Assembly (NCBI GenBank): GCA_017517805.1
Contig: JAFWYD010000061.1
Span: 1 to 64,000, forward strand
Source: Akkermansia sp.
GTDB lineage: Bacteria; Verrucomicrobiota; Verrucomicrobiia; Verrucomicrobiales; Akkermansiaceae
Length of the DNA stretch: 64,000 nucleotides
Reading direction: 5' to 3'
Within the stretch, counting starts at the first letter, position 1. The number at the start of each line of letters is the position of its first letter. This document shows, one piece after another, positions 26,879 through 33,647 of this stretch. The translations under genes and the position numbers were made by a program. The notes beneath the pieces are model-generated. The model was not told the DNA's origin and did not search any database. It was given only the letters and a program-made list of their open reading frames with translations.

Positions 26879-27402
26879 TCCCCGTAAATCTGGCGGCGGC
26901 GGTAGAAGAGGTAGAACGCCGTGCAGTTCACGCCGCTGAGCATGCCGCAGCAGAGCCCCAGGAACATGCCTGCCTGCTGCACGTGCTTGATGGCTATCGC
27001 CCAGAATGAATTCTGCCAGAGTCCCACGAGCTCCAGGCATTGGGGGGTGGGTTGGGTGCTTTCAATCAGGGTGATGCCAAAAAGCACCAGGCAGGAGATG
27101 AGAATCAGGATATTGGCAGTGAGCAGTCCTCCGCGGAACCAGCGGAGTACCTTGGGGCGGCGCAGGAAGAACAGGCTGACGAAAGCTGCTGCAAGCGCTG
27201 CTCCGGCAAGTACGATGTTGAGCGTACCGGTGCCGCTGTTAAAACTCTGCTGGCTGAGCAGAAGTGCTTCTGCCTCCTTAGGATTAACTACTTGCGAAAA
27301 CGCTGCTTCGCTCGGGGGGAGCGGTGCTCCGGTCTGGATGAGCTGGTAGGAAAAGAAAACCAGGCAGAGCAGGGAACAGATGAAGAGCAGGGTGGATTTC
27401 AT
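26875..27402 (-). CDS. Hypothetical four-TM membrane protein
   Basis: A 175-residue protein with four likely TM segments (about 3-20, 58-78, 90-110, 130-160) and a short basic C-terminus. No family recognised. Start ATG 27402 is chosen because a signal-like segment follows it and a promoter precedes it. It overlaps the tatD stop by 4 bp, tail to tail. Confidence 0.65.
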   Translation of the reverse strand: MKSTLLFICSLLCLVFFSYQLIQTGAPLPPSEAAFSQVVNPKEAEALLLSQQSFNSGTGTLNIVLAGAALAAAFVSLFFLRRPKVLRWFRGGLLTANILILISCLVLFGITLIESTQPTPQCLELVGLWQNSFWAIAIKHVQQAGMFLGLCCGMLSGVNCTAFYLFYRRRQIYGD

Positions 27403-27428
27403 GTGCGTTCGACAGAGTTTACCCTGCC

Positions 27429-27457
27429 ATCCTACACGATGCCTCAATCCTTGTCAA
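27429..27457 (-). promoter_or_regulatory. Promoter of the membrane-protein gene
   Basis: On the minus strand TTGACA (27452-27457), 17 bp, TAGGAT (27429-27434), with a 26-bp gap to ATG 27402. A normal leadered promoter, a contrast to its neighbours. Confidence 0.7.
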
Positions 27458-27723
27458 TCTCTCTGCGCTGTCACTCTTGTGTCATGAAGTGAAAACGTCA
27501 CATAACCTACTGATCATGTGACGTTCTTATCTGTTCCGGAGAGAGTGGGATTATATGCTTTTAGACGCAATGAGTAATGCGTATCTGTAACAAATCTGTA
27601 ATGTTGTATGACACTATCCCTTACGCGGGATGGAGCTAGTTCGGCCAGGAGAATCTTATGGGCTTAGAGGCTTCTTCGGCTGCTATGTCATCGAAGTGTT
27701 GTAGGAGGCTTTTCTTTCGGTGT

Positions 27724-27792
27724 GTCTAGGGAGTTCGCCGCTTGTCTAGGGAGTTCGCCGCTTGTCTAGGGAGTTCGCCGCTTGTCTAGGGG
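27724..27792. repeat. 20-bp tandem direct repeat, 3.4 copies
   Basis: Three perfect copies of GTCTAGGGAGTTCGCCGCTT at 27724-27743, 27744-27763 and 27764-27783, plus a partial GTCTAGGG. They end just before the left-most prophage gene. They have no spacers, so this is not CRISPR; iterons or integrase arm sites are possible. Confidence 0.9.
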
Positions 27793-27801
27793 TGAAGGTG
27801 G

Positions 27802-28044
27802 TCAGGATAAAATTCCTCTGAGAAGACACAGCAGGCAGAAAACAAGGATAGGAAAGCCTATTGCCATACAGGTGAGGGCTATGAGAGGCGTGAGTGCGTC
27901 AGTTGACCAGCCGTGTTCGATGATTCCACCGATGAGACAGATGGGGCCAAGGTAGAGCATGCCATATCCCACAAAGTATGTATATACTTCAAGATATGGA
28001 TGTTTTTTCCAGAATGCGCTGTTTTTTCTTTCAGTATCCGACAT
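27802..28044 (-). CDS. Small two-TM protein of the lysogeny operon
   Basis: An 80-residue protein with two hydrophobic segments (about 23-43 and 50-75) separated by a polar EHGWSTD loop. It starts 3 bp after the stop of the chimeric membrane protein, so it is co-expressed with it and the repressor. Small TM partners of this kind are common in superinfection-exclusion loci; function unknown. Confidence 0.6.
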   Translation of the reverse strand: MSDTERKNSAFWKKHPYLEVYTYFVGYGMLYLGPICLIGGIIEHGWSTDALTPLIALTCMAIGFPILVFCLLCLLRGILS

Positions 28045-28047
28045 TGC

Positions 28048-29244
28048 TTAGTCTTCGGTGCGGTGGCTGTGGGTAAGATAGGTGCTCAGAAGGATGCAGG
28101 GGATGCTTCCCAGATTGAGTATGGTCCAGATATCTTTGGTGAGGTGTACCGGGATGAGCGGATTGTACAGGATAGCGATGCCCCCGGAGATGATGGCTAT
28201 GAGGCTGAAGTTCGGATTCTTCGGGCTTTGGTCGCAGGTTACGCAAAGGCTGGTTATTCCCCATATGGTGGTAGCTATGCGGAGAAATTGGTAGTAGCCA
28301 TATGGCAGCGGGCAGATAGCCAGTACAAGTAAAGCGGAGATAATGAGAGGAAAGGGACGCAGGCAGTGGCTCATTGCTTGGTAGATGATGTGGCGCTTCT
28401 TGTGGATTATGCTCAGCATGATGAGAAGGGGGAGGCTTGCGGCTATGATGATGCTAGCTTTTTTTTGCTTTTTCTGCTTCTTTCTTTTGAGGTATTGTTC
28501 ATGGCGTTTTTTTTGCTCTTCCTGTTCTTCTATGGATTGCTGCCATGAGCTGTATATGTTTTTTTTCTGGTTGTATGTGAGTTTCTGACCAAGTGTTTTT
28601 TCTTGGTTTTGAGCAACATGAAAGAATTCTTTCCATGTTATTTTTGTTGATTGTGGGAGCGCTGCGGTTATTGCCTCCTCCAACGCCTCCTGCCTGGCCT
28701 TGTTCGTGCGGTATTGCTCCACCACCCCATTGCGGAACATCTCGCCCACCAGCGCCTGTCCGTCAGACTGGGTATGGCAATGATTCAGCTTATCACGCCA
28801 CGCCTGCTGTTGCTCCCGGGGCAGAGCCCCTATAAATCGCTGTGCGGTTTCGTACACATCGCCACCGGCATACATATCGGCCAGTTCCACGCCTATCAGC
28901 ATGTTCTGGCCAAACACATCACCACGGGCTGTTTCCGTTACCAGCACATCATCCTTCACACGCCCCGCGGCATCCTCATCCTCGTTGTACAGGCACACGT
29001 CGGCCAGGCGCTGCATCGGGTTCACCACCGGCTCCAGCTGGCGCGGCGCGTCCTGGTTAATATCGGTAGCATCTATTGCCGTATCCAGGAATGAACGGTC
29101 AGGTTTCGGTCGCCCGGATGCCTCCAGCGCAGCATTAAAATCCAACACGCCAAGCGAAAGTGCGCTTTCTAGTGGTGTATGGCTTACGGTGATAGCTAGA
29201 CATAGTGGCAGGAGTAAAGCGGGGATGCTTTTTGTGATTTGCAT
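28048..29244 (-). CDS. Chimeric membrane protein carrying the N-domain of the phage giant protein
   Basis: A 398-residue protein. Residues 1-28 look like a signal peptide or anchor. Residues 29-174 align without gaps to residues 13-158 of the phage giant protein (gene at 56152), 132 of 146 identical by my count. Residues 175-262 are helical and charged, ending in a lysine-rich stretch (KRKKQKKQKK). From 263 to the end there are about four to five TM segments. It lies 32 bp after the repressor gene on the same strand, so it should be made in the lysogen. The sequence suggests a self-derived decoy for superinfection exclusion. Weak point: the basic cluster before the first TM favours a cytoplasmic side, against a periplasmic N-domain. 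Confidence 0.75.
   Translation of the reverse strand: MQITKSIPALLLPLCLAITVSHTPLESALSLGVLDFNAALEASGRPKPDRSFLDTAIDATDINQDAPRQLEPVVNPMQRLADVCLYNEDEDAAGRVKDDVLVTETARGDVFGQNMLIGVELADMYAGGDVYETAQRFIGALPREQQQAWRDKLNHCHTQSDGQALVGEMFRNGVVEQYRTNKARQEALEEAITAALPQSTKITWKEFFHVAQNQEKTLGQKLTYNQKKNIYSSWQQSIEEQEEQKKRHEQYLKRKKQKKQKKASIIIAASLPLLIMLSIIHKKRHIIYQAMSHCLRPFPLIISALLVLAICPLPYGYYQFLRIATTIWGITSLCVTCDQSPKNPNFSLIAIISGGIAILYNPLIPVHLTKDIWTILNLGSIPCILLSTYLTHSHRTED
28723..29160 (-). repeat. Inverted duplicate, copy 1 (in the chimeric gene)
   Basis: 438 bp homologous to 56188-56625 in opposite orientation. One stretch, 28811-28890 here and 56458-56537 there, is 80 bp identical. Outside the duplicated part the two genes are unrelated. 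Confidence 0.95.
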
Positions 29245-29276
29245 ATGTAAAGAGATAATAGGGGAGATTTCATAGC

Positions 29277-29618
29277 TTATTGCTTTTTGAGTTGGGCGAG
29301 GATGGCTTCGAGGCCGGCGGTGGCGATGGCGAGTTTTTCTGTGAGTTTCGCCTCGCGGGCGGTTGGCGCGAGCGGTGAAGTGGATGAATCGGTCGGAGAA
29401 TTGATTCCGAGTAGCCAGTCAATGGATACTCCGAGTGCTATCGCGATTCGGTAGAGTTCATAGGTGTCGGGTATTCTTTCACCTGTTTTGTATCTGGAAA
29501 GTGTTTGTTCTCTGATGTTTGTGTGTTCTGCTAGGTCTTTTTGACGGAGACCTGATGAACCGAGCGCTTCAGTGAAGCGTATAGAAAATTGCTCGCAAAG
29601 TGCATTTTTTTCTTGCAT
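29277..29618 (-). CDS. Phage repressor, XRE-type helix-turn-helix
   Basis: A 113-residue CI-like regulator with an N-terminal HTH (about 10-65: LRQKDLAEHTNIREQTLSRY, then ALGVSIDWLLG) and a C-terminal helical tail for dimerisation. It lacks the LexA-type self-cleavage domain. Start ATG 29618 (MQEKNAL) is the best fit; the longer frame runs through the operator. It is first in the leftward lysogeny operon and diverges from the Cro-like gene. Confidence 0.87.
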   Translation of the reverse strand: MQEKNALCEQFSIRFTEALGSSGLRQKDLAEHTNIREQTLSRYKTGERIPDTYELYRIAIALGVSIDWLLGINSPTDSSTSPLAPTAREAKLTEKLAIATAGLEAILAQLKKQ

Positions 29619-29739
29619 TGTAATGAATCGTGCGGTTAAATAAAGCCGTAACCGCAAGACTGGTGACGCAGGAGGCGCGGTTATGGTAACGGAATGTTAA
29701 CAAAAATGAATCAGATAGACAACAATAATGTTGCGGTTA
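29619..29739. promoter_or_regulatory. Lysis-lysogeny switch with operator half-sites
   Basis: Four copies of TGCGGTTA: 29631-29638 (+), 29649-29656 (inverse, TAACCGCA), 29677-29684 (+, first base C) and 29732-29739 (+, inside the Cro-like gene). The first two form a perfect inverted repeat with 10 bp between. A -10-like TATGGT (29682-29687) overlaps the third half-site and is exactly 6 bp from ATG 29694, so repressor binding would block early transcription. Confidence 0.75.
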
Positions 29740-29918
29740 CGGCGCAGTACCTCGCGGATAAGGGGTACAGTATTACGCGCGCTGCGCAGAATGTGGGGTG
29801 CAGCCCTGCGCATTTAACCAGGGTGCTGCAGGGTGACAGGGAGCCGAGCGCTGCTTTGCTGGAGAGGCTGCGCGCGCTGCCGAGACTGATGCCGGTGTTG
29901 TGCCGGGTGGATTATTAA
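29694..29918 (+). CDS. Cro-like helix-turn-helix protein
   Basis: A 74-residue protein with one HTH (ADKGYSITRAAQNVGCSPAHLTRVLQGDREPS). It is divergent from the repressor, first in the rightward early operon, and probably antagonises the repressor. Its ATG is 6 bp after a TATGGT box, a leaderless layout; a second ATG lies at 29706. Confidence 0.75.
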   Translation: MLTKMNQIDNNNVAVTAQYLADKGYSITRAAQNVGCSPAHLTRVLQGDREPSAALLERLRALPRLMPVLCRVDY

Positions 29919-29947
29919 GGAGCTAAAGAAGAAAGGAGAGCTGAGTT

Positions 29948-30316
29948 ATGAGTGAAGATAAGGAGAAAACAAACACCGCGGCTTGCTGCAACAAGCGCGC
30001 GGCGGATAGGGCGAAGGAGCTGGCCTGGTTGGATTCAGCTCTCCTGGTTGAGTTTGAGAAGAAGCTGGCGCAGGATGCTGATGGTTTGTTCGGCTTCCTG
30101 CGGGGTGAGGAGGATGGCGTCGTCCTCTCCTTGCGAGATTATGATGTTTCCTTCGTTGTTGATTCTGAATTCCGCCCCCAGAGATGGTTGAATGGTGAAT
30201 GTGGTATCCATGCGTTTACTATACAGGTTTGCGTGCGCGGTGGCAAGATTGTTTCGTATGCGGTGCGTGGAAAAGGACCGCGCCAGGTTTATGGCAGGGT
30301 GTTTCCTAATCGCTGA
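29948..30316 (+). CDS. Early phage protein, unknown
   Basis: A 122-residue protein with strong Shine-Dalgarno AAGGAG. The N-terminus is polar with a Cys pair, the middle acidic (FLRGEEDGVVLSLRDYDVSF), and the C-terminus beta-rich. No family recognised. Confidence 0.65.
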   Translation: MSEDKEKTNTAACCNKRAADRAKELAWLDSALLVEFEKKLAQDADGLFGFLRGEEDGVVLSLRDYDVSFVVDSEFRPQRWLNGECGIHAFTIQVCVRGGKIVSYAVRGKGPRQVYGRVFPNR

Positions 30317-30325
30317 TTGATCACT

Positions 30326-30529
30326 ATGATTTACCCGGAGAGCGAGTTCCTGGATTGTGTGACGCTGGCGCGGCAGTATGATACGAGCCGTGATGTGATT
30401 AAGTCTACTCTGTTTCAGTTGCGCGAGAAAGGGTACCTTATTGAGTGCCTGACGTGGGGGAAGCAGGGGAAGTTGAAGATTCATGGTAAGCAGTTCCGTA
30501 AGGCGTTGCTGAAGGAGTTTGGTAATTGA
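30326..30529 (+). CDS. Small winged-helix-like protein
   Basis: A 67-residue protein; VTLARQYDTSRDVIKSTLFQLREKGYLIE reads as helix-turn-helix plus wing. Possible phage transcription regulator. Starts 9 bp after the previous stop. Confidence 0.55.
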   Translation: MIYPESEFLDCVTLARQYDTSRDVIKSTLFQLREKGYLIECLTWGKQGKLKIHGKQFRKALLKEFGN

Positions 30530-30541
30530 TTTTTTCGTTTT

Positions 30542-30748
30542 ATGTTCTGGTATTGTGTAGTTGTTGTTTTTCGAGCGCTCTGGCTGCTGCTGGTGGCGCT
30601 GCTGATGGTGGTGCTGGTGGCGACGATGTTGTCGGCTGCCTGCCAGCAGGCAGGAGGTCAGGGCTTGCCGGAGGGCGCTTTTGGGCGTTCTCTGGTGGAG
30701 CTGGTGGGCGAGTTGAGGAATTCTTTACCTCCGTGTATTGAGCAATGA
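30542..30748 (+). CDS. Small phage membrane protein
   Basis: A 68-residue protein with one long hydrophobic segment (about 3-30) then a polar tail. The Ala-Cys end of the segment (LSAACQQ) resembles a lipobox. I prefer this frame to the overlapping one beginning at 30526, which starts with TTG and is Gly-rich without sense. Confidence 0.45.
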   Translation: MFWYCVVVVFRALWLLLVALLMVVLVATMLSAACQQAGGQGLPEGAFGRSLVELVGELRNSLPPCIEQ

Positions 30749-30763
30749 AAGGTTTTATGAATC

Positions 30764-30985
30764 ATGGCTAGAAAAGTGACATTTCAGGGAGATGAGAGGC
30801 GCACGGCTGCTGTGTTCGGTATTCCGGATTCCGCCGTGGGGCGCGAGGTGGTTAAACTGCCGCTTGCTTGGGCATGGGTCAATAACCATTTCCAGCCGAT
30901 CATTTATTGCCGCGAGCTGCAGTACCCGCATTGCGAGCTGGCGACCGCAAGGGAGATTGAGCTTATGGTAGGAGGTGCGAGATGA
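30764..30985 (+). CDS. Early phage protein, unknown
   Basis: A 73-residue protein (MARKVTFQGDERRTAAVFG) with no recognised family. Its stop overlaps the start of the next gene by 4 bp, so translation is coupled. Confidence 0.5.
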   Translation: MARKVTFQGDERRTAAVFGIPDSAVGREVVKLPLAWAWVNNHFQPIIYCRELQYPHCELATAREIELMVGGAR

Positions 30986-31536
30986 GCGGAGGTTTACGGC
31001 GGTTTATCGGCATGGCCCGGCCTGGGTCTGAGGCTGACTTGCAGCCGAGGGTGCCTGCTGGCTGGGTGTCTGCGGGTGAGGCGGGGAGGCTGCTGGGGTT
31101 GTCGCGGGGTGGGGCTCGCAAGGCGCTGGTGGCGGCGGGGGTGAGGTCGCGGTCGTATGTGTTGCCGGGGTGTTCGATGCCGAGGATGATGTGGAGTCGG
31201 ACGGAGCTGGAACGGTTTGCTGAGCGGCGTGCTGCGGAGGTGCGTGCGGTTTCGCATGTGGAGGCTGGTATGTGCACGGTCGCGGAGGCGTGCGAGATTC
31301 TCGGGGTGTCGGAGTCGTCTGTTGATCGTTATATGAAGCGCGGTATGCTGGAGGGTGAGAGGGTGCGCGTGTGGCGGGGGAGTCGGAGGGTTGTTATATG
31401 GGTGTTCCGGCGGACTCATGTGAGGGCGCTGGCACGGAGGAGGTGCGCTGGCATGGAGGAGGTGCGCCGACGGGTGTTCCGTCGTAATGGCGCGGCGTTT
31501 GCTCGGTCGCGTGCGCTGGCTGGTGGGTCTGGCTGA
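30982..31536 (+). CDS. Double helix-turn-helix (excisionase/MerR-like) protein
   Basis: A 184-residue basic protein with two HTH_17-type units: WVSAGEAGRLLGLSRGGARK (about 28-47) and TVAEACEILGVSESSVDRYM (about 95-115). The C-terminal half is very arginine-rich. It may be an excisionase, DNA-bending factor or regulator of the early region. The following 470 bp are noncoding and structured. Confidence 0.6.
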   Translation: MSGGLRRFIGMARPGSEADLQPRVPAGWVSAGEAGRLLGLSRGGARKALVAAGVRSRSYVLPGCSMPRMMWSRTELERFAERRAAEVRAVSHVEAGMCTVAEACEILGVSESSVDRYMKRGMLEGERVRVWRGSRRVVIWVFRRTHVRALARRRCAGMEEVRRRVFRRNGAAFARSRALAGGSG

Positions 31537-31590
31537 GTTGGTTTCCCATAGGTGCCTGATTCATAGGTAGGGTTAGTGGGCAGGTGCCGC

Positions 31591-31632
31591 GTGCGCGCCG
31601 CGGGGGGCGCGATAGAAGAAGTTCCCCGAGTT
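31591..31632 (+). repeat. Stem-loop unit with CGATAGAA loop, copy 1
   Basis: Begins GTGCGC; CGGGG (31601-31605) pairs with CCCCG (31624-31628), loop GGCGCGATAGAAGAAGTT. Related to the unit at 31795-31838, where the stem bases differ but pairing is retained. Confidence 0.6.
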
Positions 31633-31729
31633 GCCACAGTATGATGATAATGGAGGTAATGGGCGCGGTGCGCCGGCGGGGTAGCAGCTGCACCGCTGAT
31701 TCTTTCCGGGTTCGAGTCCCGGCTGTGGC
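31633..31729 (+). other. tRNA-like element (acceptor stem plus T arm)
   Basis: GCCACAG (31633-31639) pairs perfectly with CTGTGGC (31723-31729), which directly follows a canonical T arm CCGGG-TTCGAGT-CCCGG (31706-31722). The 66 nt between do not form a normal D arm and anticodon arm, but carry a GGCGC-GGT-GCGCC hairpin. No CCA is encoded. Probably not a working tRNA; could be a tRNA-mimicking signal or a tRNA fragment captured from a host attachment site. Confidence 0.5.
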
Positions 31730-31794
31730 TTGCTAACGCTGGGAAGCGTGGGCACTAGGGTTTCATACAGAGATAAGAAAGGGAAAATACAGTA

Positions 31795-31838
31795 GTGCGC
31801 CTTGCCGGGCGGGCGATAGAAAATGCCCGGCGACTTGA
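31795..31838 (+). repeat. Stem-loop unit with CGATAGAA loop, copy 2
   Basis: Begins GTGCGC; GCCGGGC (31804-31810) pairs perfectly with GCCCGGC (31825-31831), loop GGGCGATAGAAAAT. The retained loop with a changed stem argues for a selected RNA structure. Confidence 0.6.
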
Positions 31839-31865
31839 TTGACGATTGTCTATTGACGATTGATT
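31838..31865 (+). repeat. 28-bp intergenic repeat, copy 1
   Basis: Two TTGACGATTG cores spaced by a few bases. A second copy at 32774-32801 matches at 26 of 28 positions. Similar low-complexity stretches mark other gene borders of this phage. Confidence 0.85.
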
Positions 31866-32007
31866 TCAGGGGCTGGCAGGGCTCCTTGTTGTAAAAAGTT
31901 CTCTGCTTCCAGGTGTGTATCGTCATGCTTGGGTTCCATGGTTAATGGCCTGGTGGGGGACGGGCTTGAAATGTCCCCCGGTTTAAAACGTTAGAAAAGA
32001 TACTGTT

Positions 32008-32361
32008 ATGTCTGAAAATAATAATGAGAAGTCGGCGCAGCAGGGTTCCTGCTGCGGGAAGTTGAAGTTCAGCGAGCTGTTCAAGATGGTTCAGTCTGGC
32101 GCGCTCGAGATGGATATGCCTGGTGTGATTGTTGCGGTGAACCAGGAGTATAGCCTGGGGCGTGTGGAGACGAAGGGGCTGTCTGAAAAGCACAAGCTTA
32201 ATGTGATTTTCCCGATTATGATGGGCGGTCTTTCGCAGATTGCCAAGGAGTCGGTGGAGTATAAGCCGGATGCTCTGGGTACGATTGCCAAGTGGTGGGG
32301 CCGTGATTGCCAGAAGGATGAGGTGAAGGGCTTGCTGGGCGGTTTTCTGGGTAGTCTGTAA
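32008..32361 (+). CDS. Early phage protein, unknown
   Basis: A 117-residue protein with polar N-terminus including a Cys pair, then mixed alpha/beta sequence (GVIVAVNQEYSLGRVETKGL). No family recognised. Strong Shine-Dalgarno (AGAAAGGAGG) precedes the next gene rather than this one. Confidence 0.6.
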   Translation: MSENNNEKSAQQGSCCGKLKFSELFKMVQSGALEMDMPGVIVAVNQEYSLGRVETKGLSEKHKLNVIFPIMMGGLSQIAKESVEYKPDALGTIAKWWGRDCQKDEVKGLLGGFLGSL

Positions 32362-32376
32362 GAAAGGAGGTGCAGA

Positions 32377-32778
32377 GTGAGTCACGATATAGCACCGACT
32401 GACGGGCCGGCGGGGGAGCGTTACTTCCAGGCGCTGCGTGATTTGCATGACCCGGAGTTGCTGCGGCAGCTGGATGCCACGGTGACAGAACTGACGTCTG
32501 CCGTGATGGAGACGGGCGGCCGGGGTCACATGACGCTGAAGGTGGCTGTGGTTAAGAAGGGTAAGGACCGGCAGGTGGCAGTGAAGCCGACGCTGACGCG
32601 CTCTATTCCGCAGGAGGAGACGCGCGAGCGGTTGCTTTATGCTGACGAGACGGGGCGGTTCTGCCTGGATGATCCGGCGCAGAGGACGTTTGATTTCGAT
32701 GCGCCGAAGCGTGTGGAGAATCCGCAACGCCGGGTTTCGGATGATGCGCCGAAGCGTGTGGAGGTGAAGGGGAATTGA
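32377..32778 (+). CDS. Early phage protein, unknown
   Basis: A 133-residue protein starting at GTG 32377, 9 bp after an AAAGGAGG Shine-Dalgarno. MTLKVAVVKKGKDRQVAVKP looks like a beta hairpin; the C-terminus has a twice-repeated DAPKRVE motif. It precedes DUF2303 as small partner genes often do in phages. Function unknown. Confidence 0.6.
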   Translation: MSHDIAPTDGPAGERYFQALRDLHDPELLRQLDATVTELTSAVMETGGRGHMTLKVAVVKKGKDRQVAVKPTLTRSIPQEETRERLLYADETGRFCLDDPAQRTFDFDAPKRVENPQRRVSDDAPKRVEVKGN

Positions 32779-32801
32779 CGATTGACTGTTGACGATTGAT
32801 T
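32774..32801 (+). repeat. 28-bp intergenic repeat, copy 2
   Basis: Second copy of the element at 31838-31865, overlapping the end of the 133-residue gene and ending 3 bp before the DUF2303 start codon. Confidence 0.85.
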
Positions 32802-32804
32802 ATT

Positions 32805-33647
32805 ATGGAAAAGGATAATGCTATTAGTTGCGAGGTGACGAAGAATCTGCTGACGCCGGGTATGAGCAAGGAGCTTGTGCCGGGGCGTGTGGCGGTGACG
32901 CACGAGGATTGCCGGACGGTTCGCACGTTTCTTGCGGCGGATGTTCCGTACCGCCGCGCGGGTCATGTGCATCTGCTGACGCTGGATTCGTTTGTTGCCC
33001 ACTGCGTTGAGCGGATGCAGAGAACGCCGGCGATTGCGGTGTATGTGAGCAGCACGACTGCTGCGGCGGTGTTCAATCATGAGGGCTGGCAGGATGACCT
33101 GGCTACATTTGACTTGCAGAGTACTCAGGATTGGAAAAGCTGGCAGAATAATAACGGAGTGTGGATGAACCAGGAGAAGCTTTGTGATTTTCTGGAGGAT
33201 CAGGAGGAGGTTATTGTGCAGCCGTGTGGGGTTGACCTGCTGCGTCTGGTGGGCGATTTCCGTCAGAATACCCAGGTTACTTACGGCAGCAGCTACCGCG
33301 GCAAGGATGGCCAGATTTCGCTGACTTACCACGAGGAAAAGAGCGGGGCGAGCCGCGAGATGGAGTTGCCGGAGGTGTTTCTGCTGCATTTACCGGTTAT
33401 CAAGGGCGCTGAAGCTCTGACTACTTACGAGATTAAGGCGCGGTTGCGCGTGCGGGTGGATAAGGAAAGTCACGAGCTGCGGCTGCGATATGACCTGGTG
33501 AAGCCAGAGGTGCCGCGGGATAACGCTATGAGCGACATGGCGAAGTATCTGCGCGAGAAGCTGGGGCAGAACGCAAGCGTGTTCGAGGGGCGTGTGGTCG
33601 CGGCGCCGGCCGAGGCGCTGGGTCGCGGCGCGTGTGCTTTAATGTAA
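32805..33647 (+). CDS. DUF2303 family phage protein
   Basis: A 280-residue protein of the DUF2303 (YfdQ-like) family, recognised by RTPAIAVYVSSTTAAAVFNH, then DDLATFDLQSTQDWKSW and DFLEDQEEVI. It sits directly upstream of the recombination module (RecT, DUF2800 nuclease) as in other phages, so a role in recombination or DNA protection is likely but unproven. ATG 32805 chosen over TTG 32796. Confidence 0.78.
   Translation: MEKDNAISCEVTKNLLTPGMSKELVPGRVAVTHEDCRTVRTFLAADVPYRRAGHVHLLTLDSFVAHCVERMQRTPAIAVYVSSTTAAAVFNHEGWQDDLATFDLQSTQDWKSWQNNNGVWMNQEKLCDFLEDQEEVIVQPCGVDLLRLVGDFRQNTQVTYGSSYRGKDGQISLTYHEEKSGASREMELPEVFLLHLPVIKGAEALTTYEIKARLRVRVDKESHELRLRYDLVKPEVPRDNAMSDMAKYLREKLGQNASVFEGRVVAAPAEALGRGACALM

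Larger units (their letters stand above)
27403..27801. other. Gene-free host/prophage border
   Basis: About 400 bp without a convincing gene. It holds the promoter at 27429-27457, an inverted repeat AACGTCACAT (27494-27503) / ATGTGACGTT (27516-27525) with a 12-nt loop, a hairpin ATCCC-TTACGC-GGGAT near 27615, and three tandem 20-bp repeats (27724-27792). The left attachment site of the prophage should lie here, but without the right end I cannot define the core. Confidence 0.5.
31537..32007 (+). other. Structured noncoding region of the early operon
   Basis: No convincing gene. Contents in order: a stem-loop unit 31591-31632, a tRNA-like fold 31633-31729, a second copy of the stem-loop unit 31795-31838, and a 28-bp intergenic repeat at 31838-31865. 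Both unit copies begin GTGCGC and expose CGATAGAA in the loop. It could be a regulatory RNA, an attachment/packaging site or a replication origin. Confidence 0.55.

Noticed and set aside
27724..27792. CRISPR array
   Set aside because: The 20-bp repeats are contiguous without spacers and there are no cas genes.
30526..30741. Alternative frame overlapping the small membrane protein gene
   Set aside because: TTG start and Gly/Ala-rich low-complexity product; the frame at 30542 has an ATG and a clear TM segment.
31633..31729. Functional tRNA gene
   Set aside because: Acceptor and T arm fit, but no D arm or anticodon arm can be drawn in the 66-nt middle, and no CCA follows. Reported as tRNA-like only.
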